Shown in pieces: positions 54,497 through 64,000 of a DNA stretch of 64,000 nt. Source of the DNA: Macrotis lagotis (lineage: Eukaryota; Chordata; Mammalia; Peramelemorphia; Peramelidae); contig NC_133661.1 in assembly GCF_037893015.1 (NCBI RefSeq), positions 224,783,157 through 224,847,156 of the forward strand, read 5' to 3'. Within the stretch, counting starts at the first letter, position 1. The number at the start of each line of letters is the position of its first letter. The notes under the pieces are model-generated. The model was not told where the DNA came from, searched no databases, and worked only from the letters and a program-made list of their open reading frames with translations. The translations under genes and the position numbers were made by a program.

Positions 54497-54640
54497 ATTT
54501 GGGGGGAGAGGGAAGCAAACAAGTTTAAATGATTTGCCTAGAATAATACAAACTAAAATACATCTAAGGCTGGATTTGAACTCAGATCCTCTTGACTCTA
54601 AAGTCAGTGCTCTATCCACTGCACCACCCAGTTGCCCCAC
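54497..54640 (-). mobile_element. Dasyurid-type tRNA SINE, old
   Basis: GATTTGAACTCAGATCCTCT and GCACCACCCAGTTGCCCC. Confidence 0.7.
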
Positions 54641-54649
54641 TTTCCACTA

Positions 54650-54910
54650 TTAAAAATTAGCTTTTTTATGGTGCTTTAAGGTTCACAAAACATTTTACAT
54701 GTATTTATCTCATCTGATCCTCACAACAACTGTGGGAGATAGCTCCTACCATGGTCCCCCATTTTACAGATGAGAAAATGGAGGCCAAAAGAAGTTAAGT
54801 GACTTGACCAGGATCACACAGTTAGCAAGTATTGAAGGCAGAATTTGAGTTGAGGGCTTTTCAACTCTAAATTCAGGATTTAATCTACTGTGCCACTCAG
54901 TTTCCTCTCC
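54650..54910 (-). mobile_element. MIR SINE, well preserved
   Basis: CACAAAACATTTTACATGTA, CTCACAACAACTGTGGGAGA, CCCCCATTTTACAGATGAG and AGTGACTTGACCAGG. Confidence 0.8.
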
Positions 54911-55735
54911 CCTCAAGTGAATGGACTGAACTAAATTATTTTAAGGTCCCACAAATCTTCAGATACAAGATCTCTATTTGTTATTGGGACATGAATGTCT
55001 TAACTCAAAAGCAAGAGGGCAAACAAGAACTGTGTGGCTATTAGCTCCTGAGTTTAGTGAACAACTGTGGGAGACTGAGATTCCTAAAAGGACATAACAA
55101 AGCATGATGAGATCTCAAGGGATTTAAAAATGCTTTCTCATATAACAGCACTAACAATTCCATCGTTTTTGGCTAAGATGTGTAAGGGAGTAGGCTGCTA
55201 GTCCCAGGCAGAGAAAAAGGAACAAACTCAAGTCCCAAATCCCACCTGGAACAAGCTGTTCTTTGCTGCTTTTTTCTGTAACTTCGAAAATGCTGGCTGG
55301 CACTACACTGCTTCCAGATCTCTTGGGAAAAGACTTCATTTTTCACCATCCCTGCCCCCATACAGTCCCCTCTTCCCTTCTTAAGCACAAGCCAGAAAGG
55401 AGTTTCAAAAGAGCTTACAGAAATTTAAGTGAAAGGGTGAACATGAAAAGATCATTTTATAGAGAACTTCAGATATAGAAAGTGACAGAACCCATTGAAA
55501 ACTGTTCTGACTAACTTTACAACCCAATGTAAACTCAGACGAGAAGTTGCATCATATAGAAAGAGTCCTACACAATGTTAGAAGCCCTGATTCTGTCATT
55601 TGATAGCTCGGGATCTTAAGTAAAAATCCCTTCACTTTTCAGATACTAAAAAAAATTGTGCTCTTAGAATTTGTCTCAAGAGGTTTCCAACCTTACTGAT
55701 TATTTTTGATAAGTAAGTGCTAATCTCTATTGTCT
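54911..55735. other. Unassigned stretch
   Basis: No recognised repeat. Short frames at 55151-55339 and 55263-55478 lack any family resemblance. Confidence 0.35.
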
Positions 55736-55737
55736 GG

Positions 55738-55965
55738 ACACTGATGGTTGTTGGCTTTCATTGTGGAAGAGGACCAAAATGGCATCACTATGTTAGAGAT
55801 ATGCAATGTATCTGACTGTGCCTGATCAGATTAATATGAGATTGGAAGACCATCACAAGTCAGGCACAAATGAACTTTCGGGTAGAAATGTATCTAAATT
55901 TGTGCATTTCTTGTTTCCTACCTCACACCAGAGGTACTAGTCTTCTCTGGACACTCCGTACCCCA
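55738..55965 (-). mobile_element. RTE 3' end or RTE-tailed SINE fragment
   Basis: TTGTTGGCTTTCATTGTGG, AGAGGACCAAAATGGCATC and ATCTGACTGTGCCTGATCAG, as at 52215-52330. Another weak piece may continue to about 56000. Confidence 0.5.
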
Positions 55966-56129
55966 GATAAAATTTAGAAGTACTCTAAACACCCTTCTCA
56001 AGTCACGCCTGGGACAAAGTATACAGTCAGTCGTAGCCTAGTTACAGTTCTGACTATGTGAATAGAAAGGATAGCATTCACTACCTATTTCATGAAAGTG
56101 TTGTTCATAAAATCATAATTATGTATATT

Positions 56130-56450
56130 TAGAGTCTTGGAGGTCACATAGTTCAATATCTTCATTTTGCAGATGAGGAAACTCACCTAGAGAGAGTAAC
56201 CATTAAGAATTTAAATCCTGGGGGCGGCTAGGTGGTAGTGGATAAAGCACCAGCCCTGGAGTCAGGAGTACCTGGGTTCAAATCCAGTCTCAGACACTTA
56301 AAAATTACCTAGCTGTGTGGCCTTGGGCAAGCCACTTAACCCCGTTTGCCTGCAAAAAAAAAAAACTAACTAAAAAAACTAACTAAAAGAATTTAAATCC
56401 TGATTCTCTGACACTGAAGTCAATAAACTTTATACTGTACCACTTGGCAA
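56130..56450 (-). mobile_element. MIR split by a young SINE
   Basis: CATTTTGCAGATGAGGAAAC on the left and ATTCTCTGACACTGAAGTC, TACTGTACCACTTGGC on the right of the SINE. Confidence 0.6.
56221..56386 (+). mobile_element. Young dasyurid-type SINE with CTAA-type tail
   Basis: GGGCGGCTAGGTGGTAGTGG head and CCTGCAAAAAAAAAAA tail, plus two AAAAAACTAACT repeats. The perfect 16-bp duplication AAGAATTTAAATCCTG lies at 56205-56220 and 56387-56402. Confidence 0.95.
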
Positions 56451-56905
56451 AAAAGCTGTTTTTTAAACCATTTAAAGCATTATAGAAATGGAAGTTGTTA
56501 TTAGTACTTTTTACTTTTTAAGTCTCAACTCTGTAGAATGAAAGGTTTTATCATCTGGTAAAGGCATTTCAAGGACCACCTAGGGAAGAAGGGAACAGAG
56601 AAAGATGGGAAAATAATTCTGCATAATGTCCACAGAATCATAACTTTGGTTATTCACCCTGTCCCCATGTGGTAGCATTAGTTTCCCTTTGGGAATGGCA
56701 AGGTCAAGGACAAGTTAAAAGCAGATCTGCTTTTTCACTATAAATCTAGCTAGAAATACTAAGTTGTATTATTTCTGTTTATTCTCCCTCCCAGTCCTGT
56801 GATTGACTCATTGTAGTTCAGATCTTGAGATAAAACTCAGAATTGGTTCTCCTATTGCTTTGGTGTCCAGAAAAGAAAGCTTCTTTTCCAGGGATGGAAA
56901 AGGGG
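56451..56905. other. Unassigned stretch
   Basis: No feature was recognised. Confidence 0.35.
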
Positions 56906-56907
56906 AA

Positions 56908-57130
56908 AAAAAGTCAATCAACAGGCATTTATAAAATGTCTACTGTGGCAGAAGCATTAGAAATACAAAGAAAAACAAAAAATAAAATAAAAAAAGTAAC
57001 CAAGAACCTAGGTTCAGTTCTGGAAATTGTTACTCACTCTTGATCAGTTCTCTCTGGGCCTCAGTTTCTTCACCTGTTAAAGGAATTAGGACAAATTACC
57101 TCTTGGTTCCTTCTAATTCTGTATTCTAAT
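56908..57130 (+). repeat. Dispersed-repeat start piece followed by MIR3-type fragment
   Basis: CAATCAACAGGCATTTATAA, ATGTCTACTGTGGCAG and AATACAAAGAAAAAC fit the repeat start. From 57000, CTGGGCCTCAGTTTCTTCAC and TTCCTTCTAATTCTGTATTC fit MIR3. Confidence 0.5.
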
Positions 57131-57360
57131 CTATATCTATTTCAAAAGGGTTCCTTTCGCAAGGAACTGAAGTCAAAGAAATATCATCAACCTGGTAACC
57201 ACCTTTCTGATAACTCTTTCCACACTTAGCCAGACTGCTCCTAGAACATACATGGTTGGTTTCTAGGCCTCTGCTTAGAGTCTTTCCAGCACATTGGGAC
57301 CTTTCAGAATTTATTAGGATAGCTTTCAAGAACCCAGGTCCATCTCTAAATTAAAGATGG

Positions 57361-57363
57361 TGT

Positions 57364-57421
<58 letters not shown>
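57361..57421. repeat. (TAG)n microsatellite
   Basis: About 20 TAG units, uninterrupted. Confidence 0.95.
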
Positions 57422-57578
57422 AACTGCATTATATGTGGTTTGGGGGGTTTAGTGGGGTTCAGACCTGTGATTTTATTGGTGTCATTTCCTGGTGTGGAAA
57501 TCCCCTTCCCCATGCAATGCCATATCTTGATTAGAACATCAGTAGAGGTAGTAGTATAAGTTAGTCCCTGGTGAGGAA

Positions 57579-57713
57579 ACACTCTCTCTCCTCTCTCCTC
57601 TCTCCTCTCTCCTCTCTCCTCTTTCCTCTCTCCTCTCTCCTCTCTCCTCTCTCCTCTCTCCTCTCTCCTCTCTCCTCTCTCCTCTCTCCTCTCTCCTCTC
57701 TCTCTCTCTCCTT

Positions 57714-57772
<59 letters not shown>

Positions 57773-57785
57773 TCTCTCTCTCTCC
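57579..57785. repeat. TC-rich minisatellite with 7-base unit, then (CT)n
   Basis: About 18 copies of TCTCTCC, one with a TTTCC variant, run from 57579 to about 57700, then pure (CT)n. Because the unit is seven bases, the minus strand reads as a seven-residue repeat (REERGER) in every frame. The 83-160-residue frames here are artefacts. Confidence 0.95.
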
Positions 57786-57837
57786 AACACATTTTAGCAC
57801 CTTCTCTGAAACCAATAATTTTTAGCAAGTTCCCTAG

Positions 57838-58078
57838 AGCAGAAATTCAAACTCACAGCCTGTAGGCTACATGCAGGCTCACAACATTCCTATGTGTATC
57901 TTAAACAAGATTAAAATGTACTTAGAAATATTTAGCCAAATAAATAAGTATAATAAAACATAAATAATGGTAATCTGTGGTTTTCTAAGTCAATATGCAA
58001 TTCACATGAATCCTTATGTATCATTTCATGGCCCCGTTTCTATTTCAGTTTGGCATCATGAGCCTAGAAAACTGAGAG
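57838..58078. mobile_element. Short hAT-type non-autonomous element
   Basis: AGAAATTCAAACTCACAGCC, TAAAATGTACTTAGAAATAT, GTGGTTTTCTAAGTCAATAT and TTCAGTTTGGCATCATG follow the same order as 29936-30145. Confidence 0.6.
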
Positions 58079-58168
58079 GTTAATTGATATACCTAGAGTC
58101 ACACAGCAGATACATATCAAAAAGTCAGACTCTGAGGCCAGTTTTCTACTATACCATGCAGCCCCTTT
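58060..58168 (-). mobile_element. MIR fragment
   Basis: AACTGAGAGGTTAATTGATA and CCTAGAGTCACACAGC. Confidence 0.55.
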
Positions 58169-58169
58169 T

Positions 58170-59085
58170 TCATTGCACAGAGTAGGTGTTTAATATATTT
58201 GTTTTTAAATCTAATCCAATTCTATAAATATTTATATGTACTGCAGCAGTGTTGTCTCTCTTCCCAAACCTATACTGGTTTCTTGGGTCCTCCCAACAAT
58301 AAAGCTGTCCATTCTATGGACCTACTGCCATCTTAATCCTATATAGGTATAATAAGACTGGTAATTGTTTATGTTGCTGTGTTGAGTGTGGTTGAACAGT
58401 CAGATAATTATTATTGTCCTCTTCTCCCTACCACTTTTTCTCATGGAACTTAAGCAGCTCCTCAATTATAAAAATTAACTATGAGGTAATCATTTTTTTT
58501 AGCTTAGAGATAATATAGGGACCCTCTGGGTCCACAAAGTCCTCTAGTGCTTTATGGAGTTTAGTATATGAAAAGCCAACATTACAACCATAAAAATCTT
58601 AGTGTCCCAACTTAGTAAAATTACTAACATTTTAGGCAGAGATTTGGCTCTCTGCCATAATTTGAATTTATGTTTCCTTCTAAGTAACCCCTGACCTCTT
58701 CACATTTGAAGCAAAAATTCAGGTTATCATAGACATTGAAGTAAATAAACAAATAATGTATATTACAGTGCTTGTTTATGGATAGACAATAAGAAAGAAA
58801 TTTGAGGGAATAGCAGAATTTGGGACTTCATCTAGAGTCTTGGAAGAGGTGGATAAATTGATAGTTTTAGCCCAAGTCTTCTGGGCTCCTAAAATTTTGG
58901 AGAGTCCTATGGTCCTTCTTCTCTATAGTACAACTACCCTCCTCTTTCTTCACACCTTTGTTGTCAATTTTTTTCTATCTTAGCTCTCAGGTCCATCTTT
59001 TTCCTCTCAGTCTATCAGAGATTTTATATGTGGGAGATGGGATTAGAGGATGTGTGTGTGTGTATCCATGTGACTCTTTAAGAAC
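58170..59085. other. Unassigned stretch
   Basis: No repeat named with confidence. A short TGTGTGTGTG run is at about 59052-59063. Confidence 0.35.
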
Positions 59086-59089
59086 ACCA

Positions 59090-59155
59090 AATTTGCATTT
59101 TAAATGAATGTTAAAATTTGTCTTTACATGTAACTAGGAAAAATAAAAAAGAACT
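59090..59155 (+). mobile_element. L1 3' tail fragment
   Basis: AATGAATGTTAAAATTTGTC, TTTACATGTAACTAGGAAAA, as the last bases of marsupial L1. Confidence 0.55.
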
Positions 59156-59344
59156 CCAGAGTTTGACTCAATTTTGCCTTCTAGCTAAAAACAAATCTTG
59201 ATAGTGTCAATCACTCTTGACTGAGAAAGATATAATTACCCCTTTGAACTACAAATCCCAAGATGCAAATCAATTCTCAAACCACTATGACATAAGGCAC
59301 TGGTATCTTTAAGCAAGTACTTTTTCAAGCATGGGCATTTTTTA

Positions 59345-59465
59345 AAGTATATATCTTATCAAAGGCACTATGCTAGGTGTTAGAGATACAAAGACAAAAG
59401 AAAGTTGGTCCTTGCCTTAAAGGTCTTCAAGTTTATTATATACAATTAGAGGTGGATATAGAGAA
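59345..59465 (+). repeat. Dispersed long repeat, start fragment
   Basis: CACTATGCTAGGTGTTAGAG, ATACAAAGACAAAAGAAAG and GCCTTAAAGGTCTTCAAG. Confidence 0.5.
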
Positions 59466-59466
59466 T

Positions 59467-59640
59467 TTAGCTAGGTTACACAACGAATAGAACACTGGGC
59501 ATGGAGTTAAAAGACTCCTATTCCTGAGTTCAAATCTTGTCTTAGACACTTACTACTTGTGTGACCTTGAACAAGTCACTTAATCTCTATTTGCCTTAAT
59601 CCACTAAAGAAGAAAATGGCAAACCATTCCAATATTTTTA
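59467..59640 (+). mobile_element. RTE-tailed SINE, 3' truncated, first of a tandem pair
   Basis: AGCTAGGTTACACAACG, GAGTTCAAATCTTGTCTTAG, AAGAAAATGGCAAACC, breaking off at ATATTTTTA. Confidence 0.7.
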
Positions 59641-59875
59641 GCTGAGCTAAGTGATGCAATGGATTGGATGCCAGGCCTGGTCAGGAAGACTTGAATTCAG
59701 ATCCTACCTGAAACTCTTACTAGCTGTATAACCCTGGACAAGTCCCTTAATCCTTTTTCCCTCAGCATCTTTATCTATAGAATGAGTTGGAGAAGGAAAT
59801 GGCAAGCCGCTCCACTATCTTTGCCAAGAAAACCTAATGAGGCACAAAGAGTCACTGATTGAAGAAAAAAAAAAT
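59641..59875 (+). mobile_element. RTE-tailed SINE, second of a tandem pair
   Basis: GCTGAGCTAAGTGATGCAAT, GAGTTGGAGAAGGAAATGGC and AAGAAAACCTAATGAGG, ending in an A run. Confidence 0.75.
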
Positions 59876-60395
59876 GGAGATTTCAACATGGGACAAAATG
59901 AATTTATACAAAAATATTTGAGGGCAAATGAATATTATATCCTTTCACGTGAATAGATCTTTCTGTGGGTAGGGGAGTCAGGAATTGGGGCCACATGGGG
60001 CAATTAGAAGTGAAAGATAGTGCAGAAAGAAGTGTTGAAGACAAATTCCTTTGATTTTTCTCTCTAGGAGGTGGTTTCTGCTCTAGTAGTAGAGTACTGG
60101 TAATCTACATTATTGAGGTTCTGAACCATTGAATGGTCTGGATGATTCTGAAGTAAGTGGATCTTGTCCAAAAGGCACACCTGAGCCCTGATCTTGCGTT
60201 CCATCTACCCCAGGGAAACAGTTACTCTTTAGTCAGACTTCAACACTGGCTCAAGTTTTCTAAATAAATGCTTCCAGTAAGAGGAAAGAACGGGAGGAAG
60301 GGAGAGCAGACACTTACAGCTTCTCAATTATTCAAATGTTATATGAAGAAAAAAGAAAATAATCAGAAATTACCCTTTCTCCTTTGAAAGTTTTG
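59876..60395. other. Unassigned stretch
   Basis: No feature was recognised. Confidence 0.35.
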
Positions 60396-60399
60396 TTGA

Positions 60400-60865
60400 T
60401 AGGATTTTATTTAATATTATATCTTTTTATATTTTATAGTTATATTTTTCTAGCTTATCTTTATTTTACATCTTCATTCTTGAATATATCTCTGCCTTGC
60501 CCTATTCAACCCAAATCAAACCATCCCTTGAACCAAATGTTTTTTTAAAAAAATCTAACAATTGAACAAAATCAATCAGTACTAGTTTCCAGTTTTGCAA
60601 AAAGGGAGGAGCTTTTCCTCATTTCTTTTCTAGGGTCATATTCAGTCTTTATCATTACAGTATTCAGTTTCCTTTACACTTTATAATCATTGTTTTTCTA
60701 GCTCTGCTTAATTCATTCTGCACAATTTATGAGTCTTCTTTCCATACTTCTCTGAACTGACCTCATATATCATATTTGAGGGTCTATTATATTCATGTAT
60801 CAAATTAATTTAACCACTCCCCTATGAAGTTGCCCCATCTCAAGTGTCTCTTCTGCCTGTCTTTC
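60400..60865 (-). mobile_element. L1 3' region, minus strand
   Basis: TTCTAGCTCTGCTTAATTCA, CATTCTGCACAATTTATGAG and CCACTCCCCTATGAAGTTGC follow the antisense of the marsupial L1 3' UTR and ORF2 end. Diverged. Confidence 0.45.
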
Positions 60866-61105
60866 ACGTGGACTAGCTCAGAGGCTTGTCACTGACTTAT
60901 CTAGGAACTAAGTAAGGCACCTCAGGCTAAAAATAAAATCTGAACAAAAAGCAAATACTTTCCACTATCCTTCCTCTTTATGTGACTATTTTAGGTGATG
61001 TTTTCAGTAGGAACTATGGATTTGCTAGAGCTGTATTTCTATGGTTTCTTATACAATATTTTCAGATCTCAAAGCTGTAAAGATACCTCAAGAAGATTAT
61101 CCATC
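60866..61105. other. Unassigned stretch
   Basis: Nothing recognised. Confidence 0.35.
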
Positions 61106-61107
61106 CA

Positions 61108-61300
61108 ACTCTTTGAGACAGAAGCAGCATGATGTAATAGAAAGAGCAGAAGCCTGTTCAGCATACCCACTTCTAATCTGGCTCTTCCATTTTTGATTCT
61201 GCAAGTTGGAGAAAGTCTCTTCCTCTCCCTAGGCTTCAGTTTCCTCATCTGTGATCAGGCTAATAAATTAGGTTTATTGGTCTCTTGCTTCCAGCACTAA

Positions 61301-61342
<42 letters not shown>

Positions 61343-61395
61343 TGTATGTGAGACCTAAAATGCCCTCTGGCCCTATAGTTCCACAATCAGGTTAG
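61108..61395 (+). mobile_element. MIR with internal (TG)n
   Basis: GATGTAATAGAAAGAGCAGA, CTAGGCTTCAGTTTCCTCAT and CTCTTGCTTCCAGCAC lead into a (TG)n run at 61303-61340. The tail resumes with CCTCTGGCCCTATAG. Confidence 0.55.
61303..61340. repeat. (TG)n microsatellite
   Basis: About 19 TG units. Confidence 0.95.
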
Positions 61396-61449
61396 ATATT
61401 GGTATGCCCATATTTCAAGTAAATTGTCAGAAGTCACATGACTTAGTAG

Positions 61450-61690
61450 TATTGTTGCCCTATATTCTTGAAGAGGACCAATGATATCAGGAGGGTGATG
61501 TCTTGATTTGCCAGTGAGGTTTTAAGTGACACAGAGCTGTGCAAAGTCATCACCCCACTCTCTCCTCCAAGAATCATCAATCTCCAGAGGCAAGACAAAA
61601 GTCAAGGTGGTTGGTGAGAGATGTCCCGGTGGCATGACTATTTAATGACAGGTTACCTGTTCTCAAAGCAGAGTATACTTTACATTATCC
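61450..61690 (-). mobile_element. RTE-derived SINE, long form
   Basis: ATTCTTGAAGAGGACCAATG, GGGTGATGTCTTGATTTGCC, CATCAATCTCCAGAGGC and AAAGTCAAGGTGGTTGG. Confidence 0.6.
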
Positions 61691-61949
61691 CATGCCACAT
61701 TTTTAAATAATGGGTTCTATCAAAATCTGAGTCTTTTATCTCTTTCCTCTCACTGCATCCATCCAGGTTGACTTGAACAAAGATATCTTCTTATCTCCCA
61801 AGAAGAGATTTGACCTCTGAGAGGTCAAATGGTCACAAGCAAATGACAGTGTCACTCATCATGGACTATTTTAGGAGATTTTAATAGAAAGGGAGGACAA
61901 GAAAAGATCCCTGTTTTTAACCTGTGGCACAAGGCCCTGAGTATCAGGA

Positions 61950-62052
61950 ATAGAATATAAAAGCCTTAGGGCAAGAACTGGTTTTTTTATCCCAAGTTCT
62001 TAAAATAGTCCCTGGAAAATAGAGGGCACTTGATGTTTGACCAATGAATGGC
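61950..62052 (+). mobile_element. L2 3'-end fragment
   Basis: AAGCCTTAGGGCAAGAACTG, TTTTTATCCCAAGTTC and AATAGAGGGCACTTGATG. Confidence 0.5.
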
Positions 62053-62179
62053 ACCCCAGACTCTCCAAGGCCTCTTAGAGGGTACTCCTTCCTTTCCCCC
62101 AAATACCCCAGTATTTACCAGAATCTTCTCAGACACTGTATTTATTTGTGAAGTAAGAATCATCATGCACTAGAGAACA

Positions 62180-62385
62180 TAAGACTTTGAGAAGAAAGCT
62201 CTGAATCCAAGTTCTAGCTCTTATACTAACTTACTGAATGACTATGACCCAATCACTAATTTCTCTGAGCCTTATTTTCTTTAATTTCAAAATGGGAATA
62301 ATAATACTTGTACCACTTTGAAAAAAGTATATTGAAAACTGTAAAAGACTTTACATAAATATGAACTTCTATTATTTATTATTTC
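62180..62385 (+). mobile_element. MIR fragment
   Basis: AAGTTCTAGCTCTTATAC, TTTCAAAATGGGAATAATAA and AAGACTTTACATAAATATG. Confidence 0.6.
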
Positions 62386-62454
62386 CCTGCTAAACTTCTA
62401 CTCCAATACCTCATCAAGGCCGGGAAATGAATATGAGTTTTCAAGATGCTAGGC

Positions 62455-62665
62455 CAATAAAACTCAAGCTCTATTAAGTGTGGTACTATGGGAAGAAAAG
62501 CAGACTCTGGAGGCAAAACATCTGGGTTCAAGCACTGCCTCTGATTCTTACTGCCTATGTAACCTGGGTTACAAGTCACAATCCCCAAGGGTTTCATTTT
62601 CCTTATCTGAAAAGTGAGGGCATTTGAATAGAAGGCCTCTTTCAATTTTAGATCCACAGATTTCA
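62455..62665 (+). mobile_element. MIR/MIR3 fragment
   Basis: CATCTGGGTTCAAGCACTGC, TTTCCTTATCTGAAAAGTGA and AAGGCCTCTTTCAATTTTAG. Confidence 0.6.
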
Positions 62666-62724
62666 AATTTGTTATAAAATGGAAATATATTTATTTGATT
62701 TCTAATTGCCCCATTAGGAAAACT

Positions 62725-63125
62725 ATTGATAAATTGAAGAATGTCCAGAGGAAAATGGCCCAGGTGGCAAAAGTCAGTTGAAATAATTAGGAAAGTTTAA
62801 CCTAGAGAATAAAAGATTTAAATGGGGCAATGATACTTCTTATCAAATATCTGAAGGTCTCTTATGTGGAAGAGGGTTTAGATTCATTCTGCTTAATTTC
62901 AGAATGCAGAAGTAAGAGAATTATTTGGAAGTGAAAAATTCCTAAAACTTATTTATCCAAAGGTGAAATGGGCTGTGACAGAAAGTAGTCCCCTCCCAAA
63001 AAGGGCCTTTTATCAAAGATTGGATGACCATTTGTTGAGAATGTTGGGGAGGGGATTCTCATTCAAGTAAGGCACCAATTATATTACCAGGGAAGTGCCT
63101 TCCAGTTCTGAAATTCTACTTGTCT
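62725..63125 (+). mobile_element. CR1/L3 LINE 3' end
   Basis: TGTCCAGAGGAAAATGGCCC, TAACCTAGAGAATAAAAG, TCTGAAGGTCTCTTATGTGG, GAAATGGGCTGTGAC, GATTGGATGACCATTTGTTG and CCTTCCAGTTCTGAAATTCT give the full CR1-clade 3' order in sense. It is the clearest L3 in the window. Confidence 0.75.
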
Positions 63126-63126
63126 A

Positions 63127-63500
63127 AGTATCGGTCCAGCAAAAACTTGTATTGCATACAAGTACCTGCCTAACGATATATGGAGAACCTCATAATTCAA
63201 TCTTTGACTACCAGGAGATAGCATTTCCAATCATAGCAAGCCAGTCAACTAGGAGTACAGGGCTGAAGACTCTCTCTATATTCATGGAGGAAATATCTAC
63301 TTCAATGAAAGTGAACATTTTTGAAAGTTCTGAAATAATACTCTGGAAACCTTCTGGTATTCCTGTCCCAATTTAATTTACTAAACATTTATATAGCCCT
63401 TATACTGTGCTTTTAAAAAAAACCAAAGACTTTTGAAACAAAAGATCCCCTTAATCTCATAGAGTTAGCATTCAAATGAGACTAAGTAAACTCACACATC
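63127..63500. other. Unassigned stretch
   Basis: A 74-residue frame at 63152-63376 has no recognisable homology. From about 63380, ATTTATATAGCCCTTATACT may be a trace of the dispersed repeat. Confidence 0.35.
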
Positions 63501-63514
63501 AAAGTACATTGTAA

Positions 63515-63663
63515 GGGCAGCTAGGTGGAGCAGTGGATAGAGTACTGGCCTTGGAGTCAGGAGTACCTGAGTTCAAATCCAACCTCAGACACTTAATAAT
63601 TACCTAGCTGTGTGGCCTTGGGCAAGTCACTTAACCCCATTGCCTTGCAAAAATTAAAAAAAA
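63515..63663 (+). mobile_element. Young dasyurid-type SINE
   Basis: GGGCAGCTAGGTGGAGCAG head, TTGGAGTCAGGAGTACCTGA and CTTGCAAAAATTAAAA tail. A 14-bp duplication with one mismatch, AAAGTAC(A/T)TTGTAA, lies at 63501-63514 and 63664-63677. Confidence 0.95.
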
Positions 63664-63677
63664 AAAGTACTTTGTAA

Positions 63678-64000
63678 ACATTGAAACATTAGATGTAGGA
63701 AATATGGTACTGTGTTTTTCCCTCATGGATCCACACAGAATGGTCTAGATAAGGTTTTCTGGGAGACAAGAATTGATTTCTCCCTCTGAGAGACTTTGAT
63801 TCCTTCCAAGAGGGGAAATAGGAGGTTGGGGCCAGAGGCTGGCCACTCTGCTCTCCTCAGAGTAGAATTATATTAATCTGTCTCTTTAAATAATGTTAGT
63901 TAAAAATAATGTTGGGGTACAAGCTGAGCTTCTTGTCACTATCCCTTAATGGAGAAGAATGCTCCAAGTTTTATCTCCAAGACTTGATTCCCTTTCCACC
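63678..64000. other. Unassigned end of window
   Basis: No feature was recognised. Confidence 0.35.

Noticed and set aside
57346-57828. Minus-strand 160-residue frame rich in Arg-Glu
   Set aside because: It is entirely a translation of the TC minisatellite and the (TAG)n run.

Overview
The window looks like a gene-poor, repeat-saturated stretch of a marsupial nuclear genome, most likely an Australian (dasyurid-like) species. The evidence is the repeat content: a tRNA-headed SINE with a GGGGCGGCTAGGTGG start and a TTGCCTTGCAAAA end, present in many copies; RTE/BovB-tailed SINEs; marsupial-type L1 with GA- and TA-rich 3' ends; CR1/L3, L2 and MIR relics; hAT- and mariner-like MITEs; and one solo-LTR-like unit. 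The species call rests on remembered repeat consensus sequences, not on a search. There is no bacterial or organellar signal and no intact multi-exon gene that I can see. Most long reading frames are accidental frames inside repeats.

The one clear gene-derived feature is a processed (intronless) copy of MEMO1 on the minus strand (about 21458-23032). It has a GC-rich 5' leader, the whole coding region, a 3' UTR with AATAAA and a 10-base poly(A) tail. It is broken by a stop at codon 4 and by two uncorrected frameshifts, but the last 249 codons are open. It lies inside an older dispersed repeat whose two halves flank it.

Layout. 0-3.2 kb: RTE-tailed SINEs, an L3/CR1 piece and a mariner-type MITE with a SINE inside. 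3.5-5.4 kb: decayed RTE endonuclease/RT region, plus strand. 5.7-8.9 kb: long-repeat copy, L2, an unclassified hairpin-rich unit and a hAT-like piece. 9-13.3 kb: MIR and SINE cluster with L3. 13.5-15.6 kb: L1 3' half interrupted by a young SINE. 16.5-18.8 kb: longest copy of the dispersed repeat. 18.9-19.7 kb: second L1 3' end. 21.2-23.2 kb: MEMO1 retrocopy. 24.6-30.2 kb: L3-like tandem array, RTE-derived SINEs, minus-strand L1 pieces and a hAT-like MITE. 31-34 kb: layered dispersed-repeat copies. 34-37 kb: mostly unassigned sequence. 38.2-42.9 kb: three L1/HAL1-type pieces in opposing orientation. 43-51 kb: more copies, young SINE, solo-LTR-like unit. 52-53.2 kb: RTE 3' half, minus strand. 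54-64 kb: SINEs, MIR, several microsatellites, a second hAT-like MITE and an L3 piece.

Nothing here works as a pathway. The sequence reads as intergenic or deep-intronic DNA whose history is recorded by nested insertions. Six young SINEs still carry 12-16 bp target-site duplications, which makes the relative order of many insertions readable. Repeat edges are good to roughly 10-30 bases unless a duplication fixes them.
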